This document shows, piece by piece, positions 34,086 through 42,938 of a DNA stretch of 64,000 nt. Every line of letters begins with the position of its first letter. The stretch's first letter is position 1. Source of the DNA: Deinococcus aquaedulcis (GTDB lineage Bacteria > Deinococcota > Deinococci > Deinococcales > Deinococcaceae); assembly GCF_019693445.1 (NCBI RefSeq), contig NZ_JAHRBL010000017.1:16387-80386 (forward strand), in the 5' to 3' direction. The position numbers were made by a program, and so were the translations under genes. The notes beneath the pieces were generated by a model. That model was not told the DNA's origin and searched no databases. It was given only the letters and a program-made list of their open reading frames with translations.

Positions 34086-34474
34086 GGCTGGGGCGGGTTG
34101 AAGAAGCGCAGCACGAAGGGGCGCTGACGTGGCCTGCTGGTGGGGGTCGGATAAGGGCGCCCTTGAACGATCCTGGCGCCGTCAGCTCTGGCGGCCTCAC
34201 AGCGGTCTTCCGTTCCGCCCAGGGGAGGAACGCGCTCCCTCAACGCCACGCCAACCGCTCTCTGTCGCGGTCACTCGCGCCGCTCGCCCCCTTTGACCTG
34301 AAGGTGAACCCTTCAGATCAGAGGGTTGCCGCCCTCACGCGTTAAAAGTGCTGAGGGTTCAGGCCTGGGGCGATTTTAGGTTCAGGTCGTGGCGCCCGAC
34401 ACATCCATTCCTGCCTGATGCCCGAGACCACCGCCGATCTCCATGCCTGCAGCGGATTTCGGCCTCTTCTCCCC
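34086..34474. other. Intergenic region without recognised genes
   Basis: About 390 bp between the HD-GYP gene and the convergent kinase gene. A small stem AACCCT / AGGGTT occurs near 34306-34326. No RNA gene, mobile element or clear terminator could be identified. Confidence 0.5.
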
Positions 34475-35362
34475 TCAGCCCAGGTGCCGCTCAGCGTAGC
34501 GGGCTGCGGCCTGGGCGTGGTCTCGCTGCTGCACCGACACGCCGGGCAGCGCGCGCCCCAAGGCGGCGGTGAACAGCGGGGAGATGCGCAGCGCCCCCCC
34601 CGTGGCGGTGACGGGCAGCGGCGCCGTGCGGGCCTGCACCCGCCGCGCCAGTGCAGCCAGGGCCTGCGCCGCGTCCTGCAAGAGGGCCTGGGCCACGGGG
34701 TCCCCGGCGTCGGCGGCGCGGCCCACGGCAGGCGCCAGACGCGCCACTGCACCCGCCCCCGGCCCCGCGTAGGCAAAGGCCCGCAGCGTGTCCCAGTCCA
34801 GGCCGCCCGTCACCGCCGCGACTTCCCGGGCCAGCGGCGAATCGGGAACCTCGCCCGTGTCCAGCTGGTCCGTGAGGGCCCGCAGCGCCGCGCGCCCCAG
34901 GCTGAAGCCGGCGCCGTCGTCGCCAATCAGAAAGCCCCGGCCCCCCGCGCGCACAATCTGGCCGTCCCGTGTGACGTGGTAGGCCACGCTGCCGGTGCCC
35001 GCGTACAGCAGCACCCCTGCCCCCGGCGCGAGGTGCGCGCGGTAGGCGAGGTCCAGGTCGCTCTCCACACTTAGGGCGTGGCGCCCCACCCCCAGGGCCT
35101 GCGCCAGCGTATCGGCCACGGCTTCGGCGGCGGCGGTGCCCCGGCTTAAGCCAGGAAGCCCCGCGTGCACCGCGCTGGGCTGGCCGGGCAGGGCGCCCTG
35201 CAGGGCCTGCAGGCTGGCCGGGCCCTGGGGGGTGTGCAGCAAAGGCGCTGTCAGCGGCGGCGCCTGCCCGGCCGCCACGGGCACCCCCGCGCGGCACAGG
35301 GCCCATTTTGTGGCGCTGCCCCCAGCGTCCAGGCCCAGGGTCAGGGTCAAACGGGCCACCAT
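34475..35362 (-). CDS. BadF/BcrA-type ATPase domain kinase, probably for an amino sugar
   Basis: 295 residues of the ASKHA fold. The phosphate-1 loop is LGLDAGGSATKWAL, GVLLYAGTGSVAY is the phosphate-2 loop, GRGFLIGDDGAGFSLG is the block shared with N-acetylglucosamine kinases of this family, and VTATGGALRISPL the adenosine site. The start is ATG 35362. MurK-type GlcNAc/MurNAc kinases belong to this family, so this gene could work with the anmK-murQ locus 20 kb away; this is inference only. Confidence 0.8.
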   Translation of the reverse strand: MVARLTLTLGLDAGGSATKWALCRAGVPVAAGQAPPLTAPLLHTPQGPASLQALQGALPGQPSAVHAGLPGLSRGTAAAEAVADTLAQALGVGRHALSVESDLDLAYRAHLAPGAGVLLYAGTGSVAYHVTRDGQIVRAGGRGFLIGDDGAGFSLGRAALRALTDQLDTGEVPDSPLAREVAAVTGGLDWDTLRAFAYAGPGAGAVARLAPAVGRAADAGDPVAQALLQDAAQALAALARRVQARTAPLPVTATGGALRISPLFTAALGRALPGVSVQQRDHAQAAARYAERHLG

Positions 35363-35584
35363 CTGCCAGCAGTCATGCGCCCATTCTGACAGCGGCGGCG
35401 CCCGGAAGACGGGCAAGGGTCGGCACCACCCGGCTGAGAGGAGCGATGCGGCACGCTGACTCTCCTGGCCGGGGGAAGTGGTTGAAGGAAAAAAGGGGCG
35501 GTTATGGGTGTTGCGGGTGGGCAACCTGGGAGGTGGCCTGGGCTGCATCTGCCGCTGGGCAGGCCTGGAGGCAGAACCTCAAGC

Positions 35585-35821
35585 CCCTTCAATGCCATTG
35601 GGACGGATGAGGTGGGTGTCCGGCACGGACAGCGGCGCTGGCGGCATTGAAGGGCTCTCGTTCGGCCCCTGGGTCGAACGGGCCGCCCTGAGGCCAACAG
35701 TCTGCGCACAAGTCGGCGGGCTGGGGGGCCTGAAGGGGTTGCCTCTGGGCCGCAAGGTGGACTGCACGGCCTGATCACGGCCTGATCACGGCGCCTGTGG
35801 ATGCTGTGAGGTGCATCCACA
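35585..35821. other. Cluster of hairpins and an 11-bp tandem repeat in a 640-bp gap
   Basis: CCCTTCAATGCC (35585-35596) pairs perfectly with GGCATTGAAGGG (35643-35654), enclosing a small stem GTCCG-GCA-CGGAC (35618-35630). CGTTCG / CGAACG follows at 35659-35680. CCTGATCACGG is repeated in tandem at 35770-35791, and TGTGGATGC / GCATCCACA form a stem at 35796-35821. The rest of the gap 35363-36005 shows nothing coding. A structured RNA or multi-part regulatory leader is possible. Confidence 0.45.
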
Positions 35822-36005
35822 GAGGCACCCCACCGACAGGCCGCTGCCCCAGATCCGCAGCGCGCGCTGTCCGCCGATGCCCCCGGGTGTGGCCGAAGTC
35901 CGCTTTCTGTCCTCTTGCGGCTCTTTTCCCTGGTTCCGGCGTCCGTGTCGCCCTGCTCTGCGCCGCTTCTGGCGGCCCGTTCCCCTTTCCACCGGAGGTA
36001 TTGAG

Positions 36006-39000
36006 ATGTCCCTGCGCCGCTCCCTTTTCTCCCACACTGGTGCCCGCGTGGCCTGCCTGGGTGCCGCCCTGTTGCTGGGCCAGGATGCCGCCGCCGACGC
36101 GGTGGAATCCGCCACGCTGGCCGCTTACTTGGGCCAGCCGGTGCCCTCTCTGGGCGGCCTGCTGGAGCCCATTCCCACCTGGGGTTGTGGGGGCCCCACC
36201 CCACCGCTGAGCATCCTGTCCATTCATTTCAACTGGCACTGCACCTTCGACGCCACCATCAACCCTGGCCTGGGCAGCTTTCCCAACGATGGGAACCGCT
36301 TTTTTGGCTTTCACCGGCAGTTCCTGTACGCCTACAACATGTACCGGCAGTCGCAGGGGCGCCCCTTCATTCAAACCTGGATGCCGTCGGCCGGGGCCAG
36401 CATGCCGCTGGGTCACGCGGCGCGCCCGGATCTGGCTGCCTGCACCAACTGCACCCCGTTGCCCGCCAACTTCCGGCTGCCGGCAGCGGGCGGCACCCTG
36501 AATCCGGCCACCACCACGCTGGAGGACTACGGCAGTTCGCTGGTGCCGTGGCACAACAACACGCACGTGGCGATGGCGCAGGCGGGGGGAAACCCGGGCA
36601 ACACCTGCTTCGACTCCACCAGTCCGCTGCACTTCCGCGACATCATGTGCGTTACCACCGCGCCGCGCGACCCCATGTTCTTCCGCTTTCACAACTTCGT
36701 GAACGACCTGCAGGACGAACTGCTGACTTTTCAGGACACTGACGTGATGATCGTGTTCGACAAGTCGGGCAGCATGACCCTGCCCAACGGCACGGGCAGC
36801 GACAACCGCCTGAACAGCGCCAAGAACGCCGCCCGCCTGTTTGCCGACCTGCTGCGCGACAGTTCCAACCACCGCGTGGGCCTGGTCAGTTTTTCCAGCG
36901 CCGCTGCCGCCAGCCCGGAACTGCCCCTGACCATCGCCAGCAGCGCCCCGGCCGCCATGAACACAGCCCTGACCAGCGTGAATGCGGGCGGCGCCACCAG
37001 CATCGGCGGCGGCCTGCGCGCGGGCGTGACGGCCCTGAACGCCAGCAGCAACCCGAATAAGGCCATCTTGCTGCTGACCGACGGCGTGGAAAACACCGCC
37101 CCCATGATTGCGGAGGTGCAGGGCCGGGCCCCAAATCAGCTGCGCGACACGCACCTGTGCGCCGTGGGGTTTGGCACCCCCGGCAGCCTGGACGGCCCGA
37201 AACTGCGCGACCTCGCCGAGCGGCAGGGCGGCGCTTACAGGGCCGACGCCGATCCGCTGACCCTAAACAAGTATTTCGTGGAGTGCTTCGCGGATATCTT
37301 CGACACCTTCGTGGGTAAGGACCCCATTGGGGTGCTGCGGGCCGGTGCCCACGCCAGCGCGCCCACCGTGCATGTGGCCAGCAGCGACACCGAAGTGGTG
37401 TTCGTGCTGTCCTGGGAACAAAACCTGCCCAAGGGGACATTGCGCTTGGCTGTGACCACGCCTACAGGTGCGCCGCTGAACCTGAATGACGCCAACGTGG
37501 AAAGCCGCTTTGGGGCCACCTACCACATCGTGCGCGTGAAACTGCCTTACGGCACGCAGCGCGATGGCCGCTGGACCGCCCGCGCGGTGCGGCCTTTGCG
37601 CTCGTTCCTGAATGGCTTTGCGCCCGGGGCCTTCAAAACCCCGGCCATTGGCACGGCCATCGTGGGACAGCAACTCGCACAGCTGTGTGAACCCGGCGCC
37701 TGCAACCGCGTGCTGTACTACGAGGATTTCACCTTTAGCCCCATGCACGGTGCCAACGACGGTGCATATTACCAGGCTCTGCTGGCCGCAAAACTGGGGC
37801 GGCACCTGGGCACGGTCGAGCGTGTCTCGGACCCCAAACGCTTTGCGGCGGCCCTGGCCGAAGGGCGCTACGACCTGATCGTGAGCAGCACCAGCACCGC
37901 CGAGGGGCGCCAGCCGTACGACGATGTGCTTGCCAAGCTGGCCTGCGCTGAGCGGGGCCCCAAGCTGATCGTGACCGACCTGCGCAAGGAGGGCAATGAA
38001 AGCCTGCTGCGCTGCCTGGGCGCCCAGGCCACCGGCGAGCGCGACTTTGACGTGATCAGGGGCGACGGTCAGGTGCTCACCGGCAGCGCGGGCCTGAGCA
38101 TGCCGGGCCACGCCGGCATGGGGGGCGCTCACCACCACGGCGCCTTCAGTGCGGCGTATAAGCCCACTGGCGCCGCTGGGACCAGTGTGGCCGCCCGGTC
38201 CCCGGGAAGTGGCGCGGCCATTCTGGCGCGGACGGTCACCTCACCCAATGTCCCCGTCACCGACCAGCGCTTCTTTATCGAGTCGCTCGCCAGCGGCAGC
38301 GCCCGCGTGCGGCCCCACACCTATATCAGCCCCAATTACACCGGAGAGCGGCTGCACCCCACCTTCCACATCCCCGAGATCTACATTCCAGTGGGCGGCT
38401 TCGATAAGGTCACGGCCAGGGTGGAGGTCACGCGGCCCCTGCAGAGCCAGAGCGCGGTGCTGGCCCGCACCGGCAACCAGGAGGTCAGCAAACGCGAGGG
38501 CGACACCCTGAACGTGCGCCAGACGGCCGACCTGCGCGCCAACCCCAAACAGAGCAGCGGCTTTCTGAAGACCGAAACCCTGACCTTCCCCCTGAATGAC
38601 GACGGCAAGGACGGCGACACCAGCGCGGGCGACCGTTACTGGGAGGTGGCCCTGCCGCCCGAAGTCAGCCGGTTTGACGGCGAATACACCCTGCATGCCT
38701 ACTTCACCATCTGCCAGGGCACGCTGTGCTTCGAGCGCGAGGCCCAGCACACCGTGGTCGTGGACGCCAAGCCCGATCCCAGGGCCAGCAAGGTGGAGCG
38801 GGTGCAAACGCCCAACACGGCGCCCGGCCTCGCCACGGTGCGCTACACCCCGCTGAATGCCGAGGGGCTTCCCCTGGGCCCGGACCGCCAGTCCCTGCTG
38901 CGCTTTGAAGGCAGCAAGGGTGTAACGGTGCAGCGCGTGACCAGTCTGAACGCCCAGGGCACCTACGAGATCACCGCCCGCTACGACCCGAACAACACCA

Positions 39001-39065
39001 ACCCGTCGCTGGTGGTGACGCCCTTTGGCCGCCCCCAGGAGAGGCTGGAAATCCCCTTGAGGTGA
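36006..39065 (+). CDS. Exported tyrosinase-like/von Willebrand A fusion protein
   Basis: 1019 residues, ATG with GGAGGT 6 nt upstream. A signal peptide (about residues 1-30) is followed by a tyrosinase/hemocyanin-like domain to about 235: FFGFHRQFLYAYN near 99, WHNNTHVAMA near 182 and DPMFFRFHNFVND near 222 match the spacing of the CuA and CuB histidine motifs. A VWA domain follows (about 245-430) with MIDAS start DKSGS at 252 and LLLTDGVENTAP. Then come an immunoglobulin-like stretch, a Rossmann-like segment with VLYYEDFTF and YDLIVSSTST, and further beta-rich C-terminal domains. Copper binding is unproven: the second CuB histidine is replaced by Asn (FHN for HH). Likely secreted; function unknown. 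Confidence 0.75.
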   Translation: MSLRRSLFSHTGARVACLGAALLLGQDAAADAVESATLAAYLGQPVPSLGGLLEPIPTWGCGGPTPPLSILSIHFNWHCTFDATINPGLGSFPNDGNRFFGFHRQFLYAYNMYRQSQGRPFIQTWMPSAGASMPLGHAARPDLAACTNCTPLPANFRLPAAGGTLNPATTTLEDYGSSLVPWHNNTHVAMAQAGGNPGNTCFDSTSPLHFRDIMCVTTAPRDPMFFRFHNFVNDLQDELLTFQDTDVMIVFDKSGSMTLPNGTGSDNRLNSAKNAARLFADLLRDSSNHRVGLVSFSSAAAASPELPLTIASSAPAAMNTALTSVNAGGATSIGGGLRAGVTALNASSNPNKAILLLTDGVENTAPMIAEVQGRAPNQLRDTHLCAVGFGTPGSLDGPKLRDLAERQGGAYRADADPLTLNKYFVECFADIFDTFVGKDPIGVLRAGAHASAPTVHVASSDTEVVFVLSWEQNLPKGTLRLAVTTPTGAPLNLNDANVESRFGATYHIVRVKLPYGTQRDGRWTARAVRPLRSFLNGFAPGAFKTPAIGTAIVGQQLAQLCEPGACNRVLYYEDFTFSPMHGANDGAYYQALLAAKLGRHLGTVERVSDPKRFAAALAEGRYDLIVSSTSTAEGRQPYDDVLAKLACAERGPKLIVTDLRKEGNESLLRCLGAQATGERDFDVIRGDGQVLTGSAGLSMPGHAGMGGAHHHGAFSAAYKPTGAAGTSVAARSPGSGAAILARTVTSPNVPVTDQRFFIESLASGSARVRPHTYISPNYTGERLHPTFHIPEIYIPVGGFDKVTARVEVTRPLQSQSAVLARTGNQEVSKREGDTLNVRQTADLRANPKQSSGFLKTETLTFPLNDDGKDGDTSAGDRYWEVALPPEVSRFDGEYTLHAYFTICQGTLCFEREAQHTVVVDAKPDPRASKVERVQTPNTAPGLATVRYTPLNAEGLPLGPDRQSLLRFEGSKGVTVQRVTSLNAQGTYEITARYDPNNTNPSLVVTPFGRPQERLEIPLR

Positions 39066-39224
39066 GCCCGTTTCTGAGGAGGTCCGTGACTGGGTGCGGA
39101 CTTCTCAAAAGGACCACCCTGGCTGTGGAGAGGGTTCCTTTTGAGGGCGGTGGGTGCCGCTGGAGAGAACTTTCCGGCTCTGCTCTGAATGTTCGGGAAA
39201 TGCACGGCGCCCGGAGAGAACAAG

Positions 39225-39398
39225 GGGCGAACACTTTTCAAATCTGTCGGGGAGGGGCAGGTGCGAAAACGTCGTTTGGGCCGCCGAGCCTGTTTATCCC
39301 CCTGGGCGGCGCCGCTCTGCGAGTCCTTGGCAAAGGGGGCGTGGTCAAAATGCCGTGTTGCTCCTTGCGCGGGCCGCTGAAAGGGTCCGCACCGTTGA
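39225..39398. repeat. Possible decayed dispersed repeat within the 39066-39527 gap
   Basis: GGGCGAACACTTTTCAA (39225-39241) is identical to 50085-50101. A later block GAAAGGGTCCGCACCGTTGA (39379-39398) resembles 50201-50220, and a TTATCCCC-like block lies between in both places. The order is conserved. CTGAATGTTC.. at 39185-39207 also matches 31812-31834 in 19 of 23 positions. No gene was recognised in this 460-bp gap. Confidence 0.35.
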
Positions 39399-39527
39399 TA
39401 GAAGGAGTCCGCACGAGTGGGCCGCGAGGTCAGGCCAGCATTCTTCCGACCCTCTCCCCTTGCGAGACGCAAAGAATGGTGTCGCCCAGAGGGCCTCGCG
39501 CAGCGAGGGATGAGGAGTCTCTCCAGC

Positions 39528-41582
39528 CTAGTCGCTGACCTGAAAGGCGCGGCTGGTGCCAGAGAATGGCCTAATCCAGCCCACCAGCGGGGCCTTCCAG
39601 TCGCCGTGGTGAACGATGCGGTACGTGCCGCCCGGCGTGCCAGCGGGAATGGTCCAGCGAATCACCGCCCTGGACTGGTCAAACACCAGGCGCTCCCAGC
39701 GGTAGGTGGTGGCCCAGTCGCCGTCATCGGCCACGGTGGTCCAGGTGCCGGGCGCCGTCTGCCGCTGCACCTCCAGAAAGGTCTGCTCGCTGCGCAGATT
39801 GTTCTTGGGGTGGCCGGTGTAGAACTCCACCTGCACGGTCTCGCCTGGGCGGTACGCGGCGCTCGCGTCGCGCAGCACGTCCCCGAACCGCCGGCCCAGG
39901 GGCACGCCGTCTTGCACCACGCCCGTCTGAAAATTCAGCTGTTCGCCCCGCAGATCGCGGGGCCGCACGGTGCGCCCGGCGGGTTCGCCGCGCCGCAGCA
40001 AGTCGGCCATGCGCGCCGTTTCCTGCTGAAAAGCGGGCAGCGTCCAGCGGCCAAAGTGGGTGCTGGCGCCCTCGTAGGCCTGCTCGTCGTATTCCTCGGG
40101 GGTGGTGACATAGCCGGCGTAGGCGTTAGCGTAGCCCACGGCCAGGACGTCGTCCAGGGGCACGCCCAGGCGCGCGGCCACCGTGCGGCGCAGGCGCAGG
40201 CCGCTGTTCACCGTCAGTTCGGCGGGCAGGGCGATCAGGTGCAGCTGGCCCACCTTCACCAGTTGCACCGGCAGCACCTCGGGCGACCACGGGTAGGGCC
40301 GCGTGGTGCCGTTGGCAATGAGGATCTCCTTGGGGGCCTGGCAGGCGCGCAGTTCCGGCGACACCTGAAACAGGGTGCTGCCCAGCGCGGCGAACAGCGG
40401 GTTGCGTTCGCCCTCCTGAATCCAGCTGATGCCGGGGCCGTCCTCGGTGCTGCCGGCGGCAAAGCTGGTGCCCAGCGCGGCTGGACAGGTGGTGCGCGCC
40501 GGCCCGCCCGTGAATTCCGGGGTGACTGTCAGGCGGCTGAAATCCACGTATTCCAGCCGGGCGTCTATCCGGCCGCGCAGCGGCGTGTCCAGCGGGGCGC
40601 GCAGGGCGGCGTCCAGTTGCCGCTGCCCGATCTGGCGCACGTTTTCCAGCGGGTCCTCGGTGGGGCCGCTGCCGGGGCGCAGGTTGAGGTTCGGCGACAT
40701 GTCGCCCGCATTGGTCTGGGCAAAGGCGGCCACGAAGCCGCGCCCAGAGCGGTAATTGACCCCCTCGCGCAGCCGCTCCCAGGCATAGGCGGCGTAGCCC
40801 TTGTTGTCGCCGCTGATCAGGGTATTGGCATTGGTGAGGCTGGTGCCGTGCGTGGCAAAAAAGGTCAGGGCCGCGAAGTCCTGGCCCCCCCGCCCAAAGC
40901 GCAGGGTGGTCACGGCCGGGTCAATCGCCCCCGGAAAGGCCGCGCGGTCGGCGGCGGGGTTACGCAGAAACGCGCTCAGGCTGCGGTTCACGCTGGCGTT
41001 TTGCAGGGTGGTGCGGCCCAGCCGCACCTCGGCCGGGGCGGCGCTGGCATGCGCGCGTTCGGCCGCCCGCACGATCCCTGCCACGGTGGCCTCGAAGGTG
41101 CGCGCCTGGAACCCCAGAATCGTGATGTTGTACAGCGCGTAGTGCGAGAAGCCGCCCGGTCCCGAATGGGTGTGCGTGGCCGTGAGCAGCACGTTGTCTT
41201 CGGTGTAGATGTTGCCGTAGCGGGCGCGCAGTTCTTCCAGCACCCGGGTATGCACCGCCTGCGTGATGATGCCCAGGTCCGCCACGACCAGCAGGGCGCG
41301 CGAGCCGCTGGCGCCGTCAGCGATCACAAAGGCGCGGGCCCGCTGCCGCTGGTGAATGCCAGTGGCGCGCTGGCCAGTCTGCGCGTAACCGAACATGCCC
41401 ATCTCGGCCGCCTCGCCCGTGATATCGGCAAAGCCCGCGCCCACGGTATACCCGTCACCCTGGGCCTGCAGCAGGGGGGCGGCGGGCGGCGGCGCCCCGC
41501 AGGCGGTCAGCAGCGCCCCGGTCAACAGGGCAAGGGTAAGGCGGGTGGCGGGCCGGTGGTGCGGAACGGGGAACAGCTTCAT
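39528..41582 (-). CDS. Neutral/alkaline ceramidase, lipoprotein
   Basis: 684 residues. The lipobox LLTAC at the end of the signal peptide predicts a lipid-anchored exported protein. GFADITGEAAEMGMFGYA, TATHTHSGPGGFSHY (zinc-binding histidines), FFATHGTSLTNANTLISGDNKG (the GDNKGY serine/catalytic region) and FAQTNAGDMSPN are the neutral ceramidase motifs. The enzyme splits N-acyl amide bonds of sphingolipids. A beta-sandwich C-terminal domain completes the family structure. An AGGAGG site precedes the ATG. It is downstream of the FAD oxidase and PLP genes on the same strand with 48 bp between. Confidence 0.92.
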   Translation of the reverse strand: MKLFPVPHHRPATRLTLALLTGALLTACGAPPPAAPLLQAQGDGYTVGAGFADITGEAAEMGMFGYAQTGQRATGIHQRQRARAFVIADGASGSRALLVVADLGIITQAVHTRVLEELRARYGNIYTEDNVLLTATHTHSGPGGFSHYALYNITILGFQARTFEATVAGIVRAAERAHASAAPAEVRLGRTTLQNASVNRSLSAFLRNPAADRAAFPGAIDPAVTTLRFGRGGQDFAALTFFATHGTSLTNANTLISGDNKGYAAYAWERLREGVNYRSGRGFVAAFAQTNAGDMSPNLNLRPGSGPTEDPLENVRQIGQRQLDAALRAPLDTPLRGRIDARLEYVDFSRLTVTPEFTGGPARTTCPAALGTSFAAGSTEDGPGISWIQEGERNPLFAALGSTLFQVSPELRACQAPKEILIANGTTRPYPWSPEVLPVQLVKVGQLHLIALPAELTVNSGLRLRRTVAARLGVPLDDVLAVGYANAYAGYVTTPEEYDEQAYEGASTHFGRWTLPAFQQETARMADLLRRGEPAGRTVRPRDLRGEQLNFQTGVVQDGVPLGRRFGDVLRDASAAYRPGETVQVEFYTGHPKNNLRSEQTFLEVQRQTAPGTWTTVADDGDWATTYRWERLVFDQSRAVIRWTIPAGTPGGTYRIVHHGDWKAPLVGWIRPFSGTSRAFQVSD

Positions 41583-41630
41583 GGCGACCTCCTGGCGCGG
41601 GCGGGGTGAGGACGGGAGGAAGGAAGAACG

Positions 41631-42938
41631 CTAGCCCAGCAGCCGGGCCAGATAGGGGGTCACGAAGCGGCCGTCCGGGTCCAGTACGGCGCGCGCCGCC
41701 TGAAAGTCGGCCCAGCCGGGATAGAGGCGGCTCAGCTCGGCGGCGCTCAGGCCATGCATCTTGCCCCAGTGGGGCCGCCCGCCGTGCGCGCGGAAAATGG
41801 CCTCGGCATCGGCGAAGTAGCGGTCGTGGGGCACGCCCTGGAAGGTGTGTACTGCAATAAAGGCCACGTCGCCGCCCGACGCTGGGCTCAGGAGCAGGTC
41901 GTCGCCGCGCACAAAGCGCACCTCCACCGGAAAGTTCACAGGGTACGCCCAGCGCGCAAACGCGGCGCGCAGGTCGCGCACGGCGCTGGCGGCGGCGGCC
42001 ACGGGCACGGCGTATTCCATCTCGCGGAAGCGCATGAGGCGGGCGCTGCGAAACACCCGGTGCGCCGCCCCCACCCGGTCCTGAGGTGTGATCGCCAGGG
42101 CGGTGGCGCGGCACACGGCCGGCGTGGCACGTGGCCAGCGGCGGCTGGTGGCACTCAGCAGCCACAGCGCGCCGTTTTCCAGCAGCAGTTCGTTCAGGGC
42201 GCCCCGCGCGCCGCGTTCATGGGCCATGTCCAGCGGCACCTCGTGGGTCCACTTGGCCTGCACGGTGTCGGTGTGCGGCACCCAGAAGAACTCAAAGTGG
42301 CGGCGGCTGCGCGCGTATTCGGGCAGCAGCGCCAGCATGTCGCTTAAGCGTGCGGGGCGCACGGCGCAGTGCAGGGCGTAGGCGGGGCGCACCCGCAGCG
42401 TCACGTGCGTCAGGACCCCTAAGGCGCCCAGGGCCAGGGCCGCCGCGCGCCGCCGCTCGTCGCCGGGGGGTACGGTCACCACCGCGCCGCGTCCGTCCAC
42501 CAGCGTCAGCGCCTGCACCTGCGTGGACAGCGAGCCCAGCCCCAGCCCGGTGCCGTGCGTGCCGGTGCTGACCGCGCCCGCCACGCTCTGGGTGTCAATG
42601 TCACCCAGGTTCTCCAGGGCCCAGCCACGGGCGTGCAGCGCGTCGCCCAGCACGCCCAGCCGGGTGCCGGCGCGCACGGTCACGGTGCCGGCCGCCGCGT
42701 CCAGGCTCTCAATGCCGCTGAAGGCGTCCAGGCTCAGCAGGACGTCGTCCGTGGCCGCCAGCGGGGTAAACGAGTGGCCTGCACCCACGGCGCGCACCTT
42801 CAGGCCATGCTGGGCCGCGCGCCGCACCACTGCCGCGACCTCCTCCACGGTGGTGGGCCGCTCCACGCGGACGGGCGTGGCCTGGACGGTCCCGCTCCAG
42901 TTGGTCCAGCGGGTACGGGTGGGAAGCGGCGCCGTCAT
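41631..42938 (-). CDS. FAD-linked sugar-lactone oxidase (gulonolactone/arabinonolactone type)
   Basis: 435 residues. The FAD-binding PP-loop domain contains RVERPTTVEEVAAVVRRA and VRAVGAGHSFTPLAATDDVLLSL, with GHS near the usual flavin contact; LENLGDIDTQSVAGAVSTGTHGTG is diagnostic for aldonolactone oxidases. C-terminal HWGKMH and DPDGRFVTPYLARLLG match the D-arabinono-1,4-lactone oxidase domain. The start ATG at 42938 overlaps the upstream PLP gene stop. Vitamin C-type lactones are only one option; the true substrate is open. Confidence 0.9.
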   Translation of the reverse strand: MTAPLPTRTRWTNWSGTVQATPVRVERPTTVEEVAAVVRRAAQHGLKVRAVGAGHSFTPLAATDDVLLSLDAFSGIESLDAAAGTVTVRAGTRLGVLGDALHARGWALENLGDIDTQSVAGAVSTGTHGTGLGLGSLSTQVQALTLVDGRGAVVTVPPGDERRRAAALALGALGVLTHVTLRVRPAYALHCAVRPARLSDMLALLPEYARSRRHFEFFWVPHTDTVQAKWTHEVPLDMAHERGARGALNELLLENGALWLLSATSRRWPRATPAVCRATALAITPQDRVGAAHRVFRSARLMRFREMEYAVPVAAAASAVRDLRAAFARWAYPVNFPVEVRFVRGDDLLLSPASGGDVAFIAVHTFQGVPHDRYFADAEAIFRAHGGRPHWGKMHGLSAAELSRLYPGWADFQAARAVLDPDGRFVTPYLARLLG

